Assembly: GCF_029478665.1 (NCBI RefSeq) | Contig: NZ_JARPQB010000048.1 | Span: 1-42,741 of the forward strand | Direction of reading: 5' to 3' | Origin: Pseudomonas entomophila | GTDB taxonomy: Bacteria; Pseudomonadota; Gammaproteobacteria; Pseudomonadales; Pseudomonadaceae | Length of the DNA: 42,741 bases | Shown here: positions 19,247 through 27,622 of the stretch, one piece after another | Numbering within the stretch: position 1 is the first letter of the stretch | How the letters are laid out: each line of letters opens with the position of its first letter | The notes under the pieces: model-generated | Databases searched by the model: none | Seen by the model: only the letters and a program-made list of their open reading frames with translations | Told to the model about the DNA's origin: nothing | Translations under genes and position numbers: made by a program

Positions 19247-20641
19247 ATGCACGACACCCACAACGAACGCATGAGTGGCAGCGAAACCCGCGCCGCTAGC
19301 GGCCTGGCCCTGGTCTTTGCCTTTCGTATGCTGGGCATGTTCATGGTACTGCCGGTGCTGGCCACCTACGGCATGGACTTGGCTGGCGCCACCCCCGCGC
19401 TGATCGGCCTGGCCATCGGCGCCTATGGCCTGACCCAGGCTGTGCTGCAGATTCCGTTCGGGGTGATTTCCGACCGCATCGGCCGTCGCCCGGTGATCTA
19501 CCTGGGGCTGGTGATCTTCGCCCTGGGCAGCGTGCTGGCGGCCCAGGCCGATTCGATCTGGGGCGTGATCGCCGGGCGTATCCTGCAAGGCGCGGGCGCT
19601 ATTTCCGCGGCGGTGATGGCGCTGCTTTCCGACCTCACCCGCGAACAGCACCGAACCAAGGCCATGGCGATGATCGGCATGAGCATCGGCTTGTCGTTCG
19701 CCGTGGCGATGGTGATTGGTCCATTGTTGACCCGCGCCTTTGGCTTGTCAGGATTGTTCCTCGCCACCGCAGGACTTGCCCTGGTTGGTATCGCCCTGAT
19801 CGCATTTGTCGTGCCCAACACCCACAGCACCTTGCAGCATCGCGAATCCGGTGTGGCCCGCCAGGCGCTCGGCCCGACCCTGCGTCATCCGGACCTTCTG
19901 CGCCTGGATGTGGGCATCTTCATCCTCCACGCCATCCTCATGGCCAGCTTCGTGGCGCTGCCGCTGGCGTTCGTCGAGCGCGGCGGGTTGCCGAAAGAGC
20001 AGCACTGGTGGGTGTACCTGACCGCGCTGCTCGTCTCATTTTTTGCAATGGTCCCGTTCATCATCTACGGCGAGAAGAAGCGCAAGATGAAACGCGTGCT
20101 GCTTGGCGCGGTCAGTGTGTTGCTGCTGGTGGAGGTGTTCTTCTGGCAGTGGGCTGACAACTTGCGCGGACTGGTGATCGGCACCGTGGTATTCTTTACT
20201 GCCTTCAACCTGCTGGAGGCATCTCTGCCTTCGCTGGTCAGCAAGGTGTCGCCCGCTGGCGGCAAAGGGACTGCGATGGGGGTGTACTCCACCAGCCAGT
20301 TCCTGGGTGCCGCGCTGGGAGGAATCATCGGTGGCTGGTTGTTCCAGCACGGTGGCCTGAGCATGGTGTTTCTCGGTTGCGCGGGCCTGTGTGCGGTGTG
20401 GCTGCTCACTGCGTTGCGCATGAACGAGCCACCCTACGTGACCAGCCTGCGCATGCCGCTGACGCCGGAGGCGGTCCGGGAAGCCGGGCTGACCGAGCGC
20501 TTGATGGCCGTGCCGGGTGTGACCGACGCCGTGGTGGTGGCAGAAGAAGCCGCCATCTATATCAAACTGGATACGAAAATTTTGGACCGTACGACCCTCG
20601 AGCGTCTGGTGAACCCAGCCTCTTCGGCGTGCGAAGCCTAG
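19247..20641 (+). CDS. YajR-like MFS transporter with C-terminal ferredoxin-like domain
   Basis: The protein has 464 residues and about 12 membrane segments. The MFS loop motif between TM2 and TM3 (FGVISDRIGRRPVIYLGLVIFALGS) indicates a drug:H+ antiporter-like carrier in the inner membrane. After TM12 (about residue 390) a soluble tail of about 70 residues (LTERLMAVPGVTDAVVVAEEAAIYIKLDTKILDRTTLERLV) resembles the YAM domain of E. coli YajR, a ferredoxin-like fold. The substrate is unknown. The ATG follows CGAGG with 7-base spacing. It is divergent from uvrA and its stop lies 9 bases before ssb, so ssb may be cotranscribed with it. Confidence 0.85.
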   Translation: MHDTHNERMSGSETRAASGLALVFAFRMLGMFMVLPVLATYGMDLAGATPALIGLAIGAYGLTQAVLQIPFGVISDRIGRRPVIYLGLVIFALGSVLAAQADSIWGVIAGRILQGAGAISAAVMALLSDLTREQHRTKAMAMIGMSIGLSFAVAMVIGPLLTRAFGLSGLFLATAGLALVGIALIAFVVPNTHSTLQHRESGVARQALGPTLRHPDLLRLDVGIFILHAILMASFVALPLAFVERGGLPKEQHWWVYLTALLVSFFAMVPFIIYGEKKRKMKRVLLGAVSVLLLVEVFFWQWADNLRGLVIGTVVFFTAFNLLEASLPSLVSKVSPAGGKGTAMGVYSTSQFLGAALGGIIGGWLFQHGGLSMVFLGCAGLCAVWLLTALRMNEPPYVTSLRMPLTPEAVREAGLTERLMAVPGVTDAVVVAEEAAIYIKLDTKILDRTTLERLVNPASSACEA

Positions 20642-20650
20642 GAGAACGTT

Positions 20651-21193
20651 ATGGCCCGTGGGGTTAACAAAGTCATTCTGGTCGGTACCTGCGGTCAGGA
20701 TCCCGAAGTCCGCTACCTGCCCAACGGTAACGCCGTGACCAACCTGAGCCTGGCCACCAGCGAGCAGTGGACCGACAAGCAGTCCGGGCAGAAGGTCGAG
20801 CGTACTGAATGGCACCGCGTGTCGCTGTTCGGCAAGGTCGCCGAGATCGCCGGCGAGTACCTGCGCAAAGGTTCGCAGGTGTACATCGAAGGCAAGCTGC
20901 AGACCCGCGAGTGGGAAAAGGACGGCATCAAGCGCTACACCACCGAGATCATCGTCGACATGCAGGGCACCATGCAGCTGCTCGGCGGTCGTCCGCAGAA
21001 CCAGCAGCAAGGTGGCGACCCGTACAATCAGGGTGGCGGCAACTACAACCAGGGCGGCCAGCAGCAGTACAACCAGGCACCGCGCCAGCAGGCGCCGCGT
21101 CCGCAGCAGGCCCCTCAGCGTCCGGCACCGCAGCAGCCTGCCCCGCAACCGGCCGCTGACTTCGACAGCTTCGACGACGATATTCCGTTCTAA
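20651..21193 (+). CDS. ssb: Single-stranded DNA-binding protein
   Basis: SSB (180 residues) has an N-terminal OB fold (MARGVNKVILVGTCGQDPEVRYLPNGNAVTNLSLATSEQW, residues 1-110), then a Gly/Gln/Pro-rich flexible linker (about 115-168), and ends in the acidic tip DFDSFDDDIPF. That tip recruits repair and replication partners. It follows the MFS gene by 9 bases behind TAGGAGA. In many bacteria ssb is paired with uvrA; here an MFS gene lies between them. No LexA box was seen. Confidence 0.97.
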   Translation: MARGVNKVILVGTCGQDPEVRYLPNGNAVTNLSLATSEQWTDKQSGQKVERTEWHRVSLFGKVAEIAGEYLRKGSQVYIEGKLQTREWEKDGIKRYTTEIIVDMQGTMQLLGGRPQNQQQGGDPYNQGGGNYNQGGQQQYNQAPRQQAPRPQQAPQRPAPQQPAPQPAADFDSFDDDIPF

Positions 21194-21218
21194 GCCTGAA
21201 GTGTGACCGTTGGTTGCG

Positions 21219-21250
21219 AACCCCCGGGACGAAAGTTCCGGGGGTTTTTT
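21219..21250 (+). terminator. Rho-independent terminator after ssb
   Basis: A 12-bp stem (21219-21230 with 21235-21246, one G-U pair) is capped by a stable GAAA tetraloop and followed by T residues to 21250. Confidence 0.94.
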
Positions 21251-21395
21251 GTTGCCGAGTACGCCTGTGCGGTATTCAGTTCGAAACTGCAGCACACTTG
21301 AAAGCAACTTGATGGCACTGTGCCATAGTTTAGGCATTTCGTCGGTTTTAACCGCGCGCTTTCGTTCTGATCGTAACTTTTCCGACGCGCTTTTC

Positions 21396-21432
21396 AAAAA
21401 AATCGCAGCGCGAAAACGCTGCGATTTTTTTT
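21396..21432. terminator. A/T-flanked hairpin between ssb and tssA (bidirectional terminator-like)
   Basis: TCGCAGCG (21403-21410) pairs with CGCTGCGA (21417-21424) across a CGAAAA loop. A runs before it pair with T runs after it, extending the stem to 14 bp. It has the form of a terminator for both strands, but no gene is visible between it and the ssb terminator. Confidence 0.7.
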
Positions 21433-21732
21433 AATGGCTGTTAAATTTTTCAAAGAGTTATCCATGATACCTGATTGAGTTTCGTCAATAACTTTTGCAG
21501 TTGCCTCAGGGATAATATTAGTCGGCATCAGGGAAACCCTGAGATGGTGTTTTCGTTCTGCTTTTGCCTATCCTTTTGAGTGGTTGCAATGTGGCATTGA
21601 TGGCATTAGGCTATTCATCCGCTTGACCACCTGTTCACTGGATTGTGAACTGAATCGATAGAACTTCCCGACAGCAAAGTTCTGGAACTCAGGTTCCGGA
21701 ATCGATGTGCGAGTTCTAAATGCGAGATATGG
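21433..21732 (+). promoter_or_regulatory. Control region upstream of the T6SS operon
   Basis: These 300 bases contain no gene and are AT-rich in the left half. They hold a small hairpin TCAGGG-AAA-CCCTGA (21528-21542). There is a weak sigma54-like element with GG at 21582-21583 and GC at 21594-21595 (GG-N10-GC rule met, about 7 of 12 consensus positions). Closer to tssA are several GAACT/AGTTC copies, including AGTTC-TG-GAACT at 21678-21689. No strong sigma70 promoter was recognised; GATAAT (21511-21516) lacks a matching -35. Confidence 0.4.
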
Positions 21733-23289
21733 ATGTCTTACTCTTCTAAATTGGCTGCGCGCTATCTGGAACTCGGCAAGAATGCCGTCTCGCCGGGCTC
21801 ATTCGGTGGTGATGACGTGCGTTTCTCCACCGAGTTCGAAGCCCTCGAAGGCGAGTTGACCCGGGCGCAGTCGATCCATGCCAGCGGCCAGGTGGACTGG
21901 CTGAAGATCCTCGAGAACAGTGAAGCGCTGCTGCGCGACCAGTCCAAGGATCTGCGCGTGGCCTCCTGGCTGACCTGGGCCCTGTTCCAGCGCGAATCCT
22001 ACGCCGGCCTGTTGGCGGGTATCAGCCTGCTGCGCGAGCTGTGCGAGCACCATTGGGACGACGTCCATCCCGCCAAACCCCGTACCCGTTCCGCCGCCAT
22101 CGGTTGGCTGGTGCCGCGCCTCGAGCAGGCGTTGGGCGCCGACATCGCGATCAAGGAGCAGCTGCCACTGTTCCAGCAGATGGTCGAGCAACTGGGTGGC
22201 CTGGAGGTGGCGTTGTCCGCCCGGCTGGGCGATGATGCTCCGTTGCTGCTGCCGATCTGTCGTGCACTCAAGGGCCAGGTCCAGCGTTCGGCTGACAACG
22301 AGCCGCAACCTGGCGCGGTCGGCGCCATCGTCGCCCAGGTAAAGCAGGCGGCCACCCAGCTGTTCACTCCGGGCGAGCCGGTGGAGAACGAGAAGGATGC
22401 GAATAAAGCCCTGCGTGCCCAGCAAGAGCAGGGCCGGCAGTTGTGCGTGTGGTGGCAGCGGCAGAAAGCCACCGACCTGCGCGCCCTGCGCCTGAACCGC
22501 ACGCTGCTGTGGCTGCCCATCGAGGCGATGCCCGAGCGCAACGCCGAGAACGTCACGGCACTGCGCGGTCTGCCCGCCGACAAGCTCAAGAGCTACCGGG
22601 AGCGTTTCGAGCAGGGCAACTACGCCGACCTGCTGGTGGAGCTGGAGAACAGCGTGGCCAAGGCGCCGTTCTGGTTCGATGGCCAGCGCCTGGTGTGGGA
22701 GTGCTGCCAGGCCCTGAACGTCGAGGCCGGCATGCGCGAGGTGGAGATGAACTTCGCCTCGCTGTTGCAGCGCCTGCCCAGCGTGATCGAGCTGAAGTTC
22801 CATGATGGCACCCCGTTTGCCGACCCGGAGACCCGCGCCTGGATCGCCGCCCAGGTCACCCCCCATCTGCAGGCCGAGGTGGCCCAGCCGGTCACCGAGC
22901 CCGGCGTGCGCCAGGCGCCCTGGGAGGAAGCCCTGGAGGCGGTGCAGCCGATCCTGCGCAAGGATGGCCTGAAGAGCGCGGTGCAGCACCTCAAGCAGCA
23001 GATGCAAGGCGCCCACGGCGGGCGCGAGCGCTTTTTCTGGCAGTTGAGCCAGGCACGCCTCTGCTACACAGCCAAGAAATACGAACTGGCCAAGACCCAG
23101 CTGGAAGCCCTGGACGAGCAGTTGCGCCAGTCCGGCGTGGATGCCTGGGAGCCCGATCTGTCGCTGCAGGTGCTGCACCTGCTGCATACCTGTTGCGAGC
23201 TGCTGCCGCAGAACCATGTGGTGCGCGAACGCAAGGACGAGATCTACCGCCGACTGTGCCATCTCGATCTCGAAGTCGTACTCGAATAG
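21733..23289 (+). CDS. tssA: Type VI secretion protein TssA
   Basis: The protein has 518 residues. Its N-terminal half has an ImpA-type domain (for example GQVDWLKILENSEALLRDQSKDLRVASWLTWALFQRESYAGLLAGISLLREL). The long C-terminal part (about 260-515) resembles the VasJ/EvfE-type extension of long TssA proteins. TssA coordinates baseplate docking and tail sheath/tube assembly. It is first in the cluster, as hsiA2 is in the P. aeruginosa H2 locus. The ATG is preceded only by a weak GCGAGA, and an overlapping six-codon frame starts 4 bases earlier, so translation may be modest. Confidence 0.9.
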   Translation: MSYSSKLAARYLELGKNAVSPGSFGGDDVRFSTEFEALEGELTRAQSIHASGQVDWLKILENSEALLRDQSKDLRVASWLTWALFQRESYAGLLAGISLLRELCEHHWDDVHPAKPRTRSAAIGWLVPRLEQALGADIAIKEQLPLFQQMVEQLGGLEVALSARLGDDAPLLLPICRALKGQVQRSADNEPQPGAVGAIVAQVKQAATQLFTPGEPVENEKDANKALRAQQEQGRQLCVWWQRQKATDLRALRLNRTLLWLPIEAMPERNAENVTALRGLPADKLKSYRERFEQGNYADLLVELENSVAKAPFWFDGQRLVWECCQALNVEAGMREVEMNFASLLQRLPSVIELKFHDGTPFADPETRAWIAAQVTPHLQAEVAQPVTEPGVRQAPWEEALEAVQPILRKDGLKSAVQHLKQQMQGAHGGRERFFWQLSQARLCYTAKKYELAKTQLEALDEQLRQSGVDAWEPDLSLQVLHLLHTCCELLPQNHVVRERKDEIYRRLCHLDLEVVLE

Positions 23290-23322
23290 GCCCAAGGGCC
23301 ATAACCCTCAAGGAGAAAACCA

Positions 23323-23823
23323 ATGGCCAAAGAAGGCTCGGTAGCCCCCAAGGAACGCATTAACGTCACGTTCAAACCCGCCACCGGTGGGGCTCAGGAA
23401 GAGATCGAACTGCCGTTGAAACTACTGGCGATCGGTGACTACACCCTGCGTGCCGACGATCGCAAGATCGAAGACCGCAAGCCGATCAGCATCGACAAGA
23501 TGAACTTCGACGAGGTGCTGGCCAAGCAGGAATTGAGCATGACCCTGGCCGTGCCCAACCGTCTGCAGGAAGGCGCCGAAGGCGACGAACTGGCGGTCAG
23601 CCTGCGCGTCAACACCATGAAGGACTTCAACCCGGCCAGCCTGGTCGAGCAAGTGCCGGAGCTGAAGAAGCTGATGGAACTGCGTGAAGCCCTGGTTGCC
23701 CTGAAGGGCCCGCTGGGCAACGCCCCGGCGTTCCGCAAGGCCATCGAAGGCGTGCTGGCCGACGGTGAGTCCCGCGAGCGCGTGCTCGGTGAGCTGGGCC
23801 TGAACGCCACGCCTGACGCCTGA
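23323..23823 (+). CDS. tssB: Type VI secretion sheath small subunit TssB (VipA)
   Basis: TssB (166 residues; MAKEGSVAPKERINVTFKPATGGAQEEIELPLKLLAIGDYTLRADDRKIEDRKPISIDKMNFDEVLAKQ) forms the contractile sheath with TssC around the Hcp tube. The conserved LPLKLLxIGDY motif is present. AAGGAG lies 8 bases before the ATG, a much stronger binding site than that of tssA, fitting the high copy number of sheath proteins. Confidence 0.96.
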   Translation: MAKEGSVAPKERINVTFKPATGGAQEEIELPLKLLAIGDYTLRADDRKIEDRKPISIDKMNFDEVLAKQELSMTLAVPNRLQEGAEGDELAVSLRVNTMKDFNPASLVEQVPELKKLMELREALVALKGPLGNAPAFRKAIEGVLADGESRERVLGELGLNATPDA

Positions 23824-23850
23824 TCCCCCTAGTCAAGGAAGCTAATTGCC

Positions 23851-25323
23851 ATGAGCACCGCCGCACAACAACAGAGCGCCGAGAACAGCGAGTTCAGCAT
23901 TCTCGACAGCATCATCGCCGAAACCCGCCTGACCCCGGACGATGAAGCCTACGACATCGCCAAGCGCGGTGTGTCGGCCTTCATCGAAGAACTGCTCAAG
24001 CCGCAGAACGACGGTGAGCCGGTCAAGAAGGCGCTGGTCGACCGCATGATCGCCGAGATCGATGCCAAGCTCAGCCGCCAGATGGACGAGATCCTCCACC
24101 ACCCGGATTTCCAGGCCATGGAATCGGCCTGGCGCGGGCTGCAGCTGCTGGTTGACCGCACCAATTTCCGTGAAAACATCAAGATCGAGATCCTCAACGT
24201 CTCCAAGCAAGACCTGCTGGATGACTTCGAAGACTCGCCGGAAGTGATGCAGGCTGGCCTGTACAAGCACATCTACACCGCCGAGTACGGCCAGTTCGGT
24301 GGCCAGCCGGTGGGCGCGGTCATCGCCAACTACTACCTGTCGCCGAGCTCGCCGGACGTCAAGTTGATGCAGTACGTCTCCAGCGTGTCCTGCATGTCCC
24401 ACGCGCCGTTCATCGCCGCCGCCGGCCCGAAATTCTTCGGCCTGGAAAGCTTCACCGGCCTGCCGGACCTGAAAGACCTGAAGGATCACTTCGAAGGCCC
24501 GCAGTTCACCAAGTGGCAGAGCTTCCGTGAGTCCGAGGACGCGCGCTACATCGGCCTGACCGTGCCGCGCTTCCTGCTGCGCAACCCGTACGACCCGGAA
24601 GAGAACCCGGTCAAGTCGTTCGTCTACAAGGAAACCGTGGCCAACAGCCACGAGCACTACCTGTGGGGCAACACCGCGTACGCCTTCGGTACCAAGCTCA
24701 CAGACAGCTTCGCCAAGTTCCGCTGGTGCCCGAACATCATCGGCCCGCAGAGCGGTGGCGCGGTGGAAGACCTGCCGCTGCACCACTTCGAGAGCATGGG
24801 CGAGATCGAGACCAAGATCCCGACCGAAGTGCTGGTGTCCGACCGTCGCGAGTACGAGCTGGCCGAAGAGGGCTTCATCGCCCTGACCATGCGCAAGGGC
24901 AGCGACAACGCGGCGTTCTTCTCGGCCAACTCGGCGCAGAAACCGAAGTTCTTCGGTATCAGCGCGGAAGGCAAGACTGCCGAGCTGAACTACAAGCTGG
25001 GTACCCAGCTGCCGTACATGATGATCGTCAACCGCCTGGCCCACTACATCAAGGTCCTGCAGCGCGAGCAGCTGGGCTCCTGGAAGGAGCGTACCGACCT
25101 GGAGCTGGAACTGAACAAGTGGATCCGCCAGTACGTGGCCGACCAGGAGAACCCGAGCGCCGAAGTACGTGGCCGTCGTCCGCTGCGCGCCGCCCAGGTG
25201 ATCGTCAGCGACGTGGAAGGTGAGCCGGGCTGGTACCGCGTGAGCTTGAACGTGCGTCCGCACTTCAAGTACATGGGCGCCGACTTCACCCTGTCGCTGG
25301 TCGGCAAGCTGGACAAGGAGTAA
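23851..25323 (+). CDS. tssC: Type VI secretion sheath large subunit TssC (VipB)
   Basis: TssC (490 residues) is the large sheath subunit; its N-terminal region pairs with TssB and is exposed to ClpV after contraction. Conserved stretches include ESAWRGLQLLVDRTNF, FGGQPVGAVIANYYL and FRWCPNIIGPQSGGAVEDLP. It follows tssB by 27 bases behind AAGGAAG. Length is normal for the family. Confidence 0.97.
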   Translation: MSTAAQQQSAENSEFSILDSIIAETRLTPDDEAYDIAKRGVSAFIEELLKPQNDGEPVKKALVDRMIAEIDAKLSRQMDEILHHPDFQAMESAWRGLQLLVDRTNFRENIKIEILNVSKQDLLDDFEDSPEVMQAGLYKHIYTAEYGQFGGQPVGAVIANYYLSPSSPDVKLMQYVSSVSCMSHAPFIAAAGPKFFGLESFTGLPDLKDLKDHFEGPQFTKWQSFRESEDARYIGLTVPRFLLRNPYDPEENPVKSFVYKETVANSHEHYLWGNTAYAFGTKLTDSFAKFRWCPNIIGPQSGGAVEDLPLHHFESMGEIETKIPTEVLVSDRREYELAEEGFIALTMRKGSDNAAFFSANSAQKPKFFGISAEGKTAELNYKLGTQLPYMMIVNRLAHYIKVLQREQLGSWKERTDLELELNKWIRQYVADQENPSAEVRGRRPLRAAQVIVSDVEGEPGWYRVSLNVRPHFKYMGADFTLSLVGKLDKE

Positions 25324-25329
25324 GCGTCG

Positions 25330-25749
25330 ATGATGAATGGCTACGGAAGCCTGTTCGAGCGCCTGAGCGGCGAGTCCGACCAGCGTGCCAACTGGCGGCG
25401 TGAAGACGCCGCCATGGCTTCCGTGGCCGCTCATCTGGCGAAGATGCTCAGCACCCGGGCCGGCAGCGTGCAGACGCTTGCCGACTACGGGCTGCCGGAC
25501 CTCAACGACATGCGTTTGAGCCTGCACGATGCGCTCAGCCAGGCCCGTCGGGCCATCGAGCATTTCATCGAGGCCTACGAGCCGCGCCTGTCCGATGTCC
25601 GGGTGATTTCCCGACCGCGTGATCACGATCAGCTCAAGCTGGCTTTCAGTATCGAAGGCCAGCTTGAGGTGGACGGCATCAAGCGCTCTGTCAGTTTTGC
25701 CGCGCGCCTGGATGGCAGCGGGCAAGTCAGTGTCAGTCAAGGAGACTAA
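25330..25749 (+). CDS. tssE: Type VI secretion baseplate protein TssE (gp25-like)
   Basis: TssE (139 residues) is a baseplate wedge protein related to phage T4 gp25, from which sheath polymerisation starts. The motif VQTLADYGLPDLNDM (YGLPD core) is typical. Two successive ATG codons at 25330 and 25333 give MMNGYGSLFERL; either could be used with AAGGAG (25316-25321). A gap of 85 bases follows, the widest between structural genes of this operon, and nothing recognisable was found in it. Confidence 0.94.
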   Translation: MMNGYGSLFERLSGESDQRANWRREDAAMASVAAHLAKMLSTRAGSVQTLADYGLPDLNDMRLSLHDALSQARRAIEHFIEAYEPRLSDVRVISRPRDHDQLKLAFSIEGQLEVDGIKRSVSFAARLDGSGQVSVSQGD

Positions 25750-25834
25750 CGATGTCGCGCCTCCCATAGCCCTGGATTTCACGAACCCTGCGCCACTGGC
25801 GGTACTCGAGATCTGAATTCAGGCGGAACGACGG

Positions 25835-27622
25835 ATGTCCTTCAACTATTACTACCAAAGCGAGCTGACGGCGCTGCGCCAGCTGGGGCGGCGCTTTGCC
25901 GAACGCAGCCCGGCGCTGGCGCCGTTTCTCGGCCAGGCCGGGCGCGACCCGGACGTCGAGCGCCTGCTCGAGGGCTTCGCCTTCCTCACCGGCCGCCTGC
26001 GGCAGAAGCTCGACGACGAGCTGCCTGAGCTCACCCACTCGCTGATGCACCTGCTGTGGCCGAACTACATGCGCCCGCTGCCGGCGTTCAGCATCTTGCA
26101 GTTCGACCCCCTGCGCCAGGCCGGCCCGGCCCTGCGGGTCGAGCGCGACACGCCGGTGGAAGGCAAGCCGATCGACGGTGTCAGCTGCCGCTTTCGCACC
26201 TGCTACCCGACCGAGGTGCTGCCGCTGCGCCTGAGCGCGCTGAACTACTCGCTCAACGGCCAGGGCGCGTTGCTGAGCCTGCGCCTGGACATGAACTGCG
26301 ATGGCAACCTGGGCGATGTGAAGCTCAGCAAGCTGCGCCTGCACCTGGCCGGCGAGCGCTACATCAGCCAGATGCTCTACCTGAGCCTGCTGCGCAGCCT
26401 GGCCGGTATCGAGCTGATGCCGCTGGACAGCCACGGCAAGCCGATGCTCAACACGAAAGGCGAGCCGCTGCTGCTGCGCGCGCCGGCGGCCAAGGTGCAC
26501 CCGGTGGGCTTCGCCGAGGAAGAGGCGCTGATTCCCTATCCGCTGAACACCTTCCGTGGCTACCGCTTCTTGCAGGAGTACTTCGCCTTCCAGGACAAGT
26601 TCCTGTTCGTCGACGTGACCGGCCTGGAGGTGCTGCAGAGCCTGCCGGAGGAAACCCTCAAGCAGGTGCATGGCGTCGAGCTGCGCTTCGACATCCGCCG
26701 TGGCGAGGCCCAGCGCCTGCGCCCGACCCTGGACAACGTCAAGCTGTACTGCACGCCGATCGCCAACCTGTTCAAGCACGACGCCCTGCCCATCCGCCTG
26801 GATGGCAAGCAGGACGAGTACCTGCTGCTGCCGGCCGAGCTCGACCTGGAGCATTGCGGGGTGTTCTCGGTCGATAGCGTGACCGGCTGGAGCCCGGGCG
26901 GCCTGGGCTACCAGAACTATGTGCCGTTCGAATCGTTCGAGCACGACGCCAGCTTCGACGTGCCGCAGAACCGCCCGCACTACAGCATCCGCCAGCGCTC
27001 CTCGCTGCTGCACGACGGCCTGGACACCTACCTGAGCTTTGGCGTGCACCAGGCCGAGTCCCACGAGACGCTGTCGATCGAGCTGACCTGCACCAACCAG
27101 AACCTGCCGCGCCGGCTCAAGCTCGGCGACATCTGCATGCTCAGCGAAGAGACCCCCGAGTTCCTCACCTTCCGCAACATCACGCCGGTCACCGCCAGCT
27201 ACGCGCCGCCGCTGAACCGCGACTTCCTGTGGAAGCTGATCAGCAACATGTCGCTGAACTACCTGTCGCTGGCCGACGTCGACGCGCTGAAGGTGATCCT
27301 CGAGACCTACGACCTGCCGCGCTACTACGACCAGCACGCCGAGAAAGTCAGCCGACGCCTGCTCGGCGGGCTCAAGTCGATCCGCCACCAGCACGTCGAC
27401 CGCCTGCACCGTGGCCTGCCGCTGCGCGGCCTGCGCACCGAATTGACCATCGACCCGGAAGGCTACATCGGCGAGGGCGACCTGTTCGTCTTCGCCTCGG
27501 TGCTCAATGAATTCTTCGCGCTCTACGCCAGCCTCAACTCGTACCACGAGTTGCGGGTGAAAAGCACACAAGGGGAGGTGTACCAATGGACACCACGCAT
27601 GGGCCTGCAACCGCTGCTGTAA
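25835..27622 (+). CDS. tssF: Type VI secretion baseplate protein TssF
   Basis: TssF (595 residues; MSFNYYYQSELTALRQLGRRFAERSPALAPFLGQAGRDPDVERLLEGFAFLTGRLRQKLDDELPEL) forms the baseplate wedge with TssG and TssE. The conserved LxPxFS-type N-terminal region and HSLMHLLWPNYMRPLPAFSILQF are present. It overlaps tssG by 37 bases, so the two subunits are probably made in coupled fashion. Confidence 0.96.
   Translation: MSFNYYYQSELTALRQLGRRFAERSPALAPFLGQAGRDPDVERLLEGFAFLTGRLRQKLDDELPELTHSLMHLLWPNYMRPLPAFSILQFDPLRQAGPALRVERDTPVEGKPIDGVSCRFRTCYPTEVLPLRLSALNYSLNGQGALLSLRLDMNCDGNLGDVKLSKLRLHLAGERYISQMLYLSLLRSLAGIELMPLDSHGKPMLNTKGEPLLLRAPAAKVHPVGFAEEEALIPYPLNTFRGYRFLQEYFAFQDKFLFVDVTGLEVLQSLPEETLKQVHGVELRFDIRRGEAQRLRPTLDNVKLYCTPIANLFKHDALPIRLDGKQDEYLLLPAELDLEHCGVFSVDSVTGWSPGGLGYQNYVPFESFEHDASFDVPQNRPHYSIRQRSSLLHDGLDTYLSFGVHQAESHETLSIELTCTNQNLPRRLKLGDICMLSEETPEFLTFRNITPVTASYAPPLNRDFLWKLISNMSLNYLSLADVDALKVILETYDLPRYYDQHAEKVSRRLLGGLKSIRHQHVDRLHRGLPLRGLRTELTIDPEGYIGEGDLFVFASVLNEFFALYASLNSYHELRVKSTQGEVYQWTPRMGLQPLL

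Noticed and set aside
21312..21326. ATGGCACTGTGCCAT read as a sigma54 promoter (it contains TGGCAC).
   Set aside because: The GG-N10-GC spacing fails: no GC at -12. The sequence is better described as a palindrome of unknown role.
25750..25834. A five-codon frame (MSRLP) in the tssE-tssF gap as a possible small gene.
   Set aside because: Too short, without homology; its weak AGGAG is the end of tssE. Most likely untranslated spacer.
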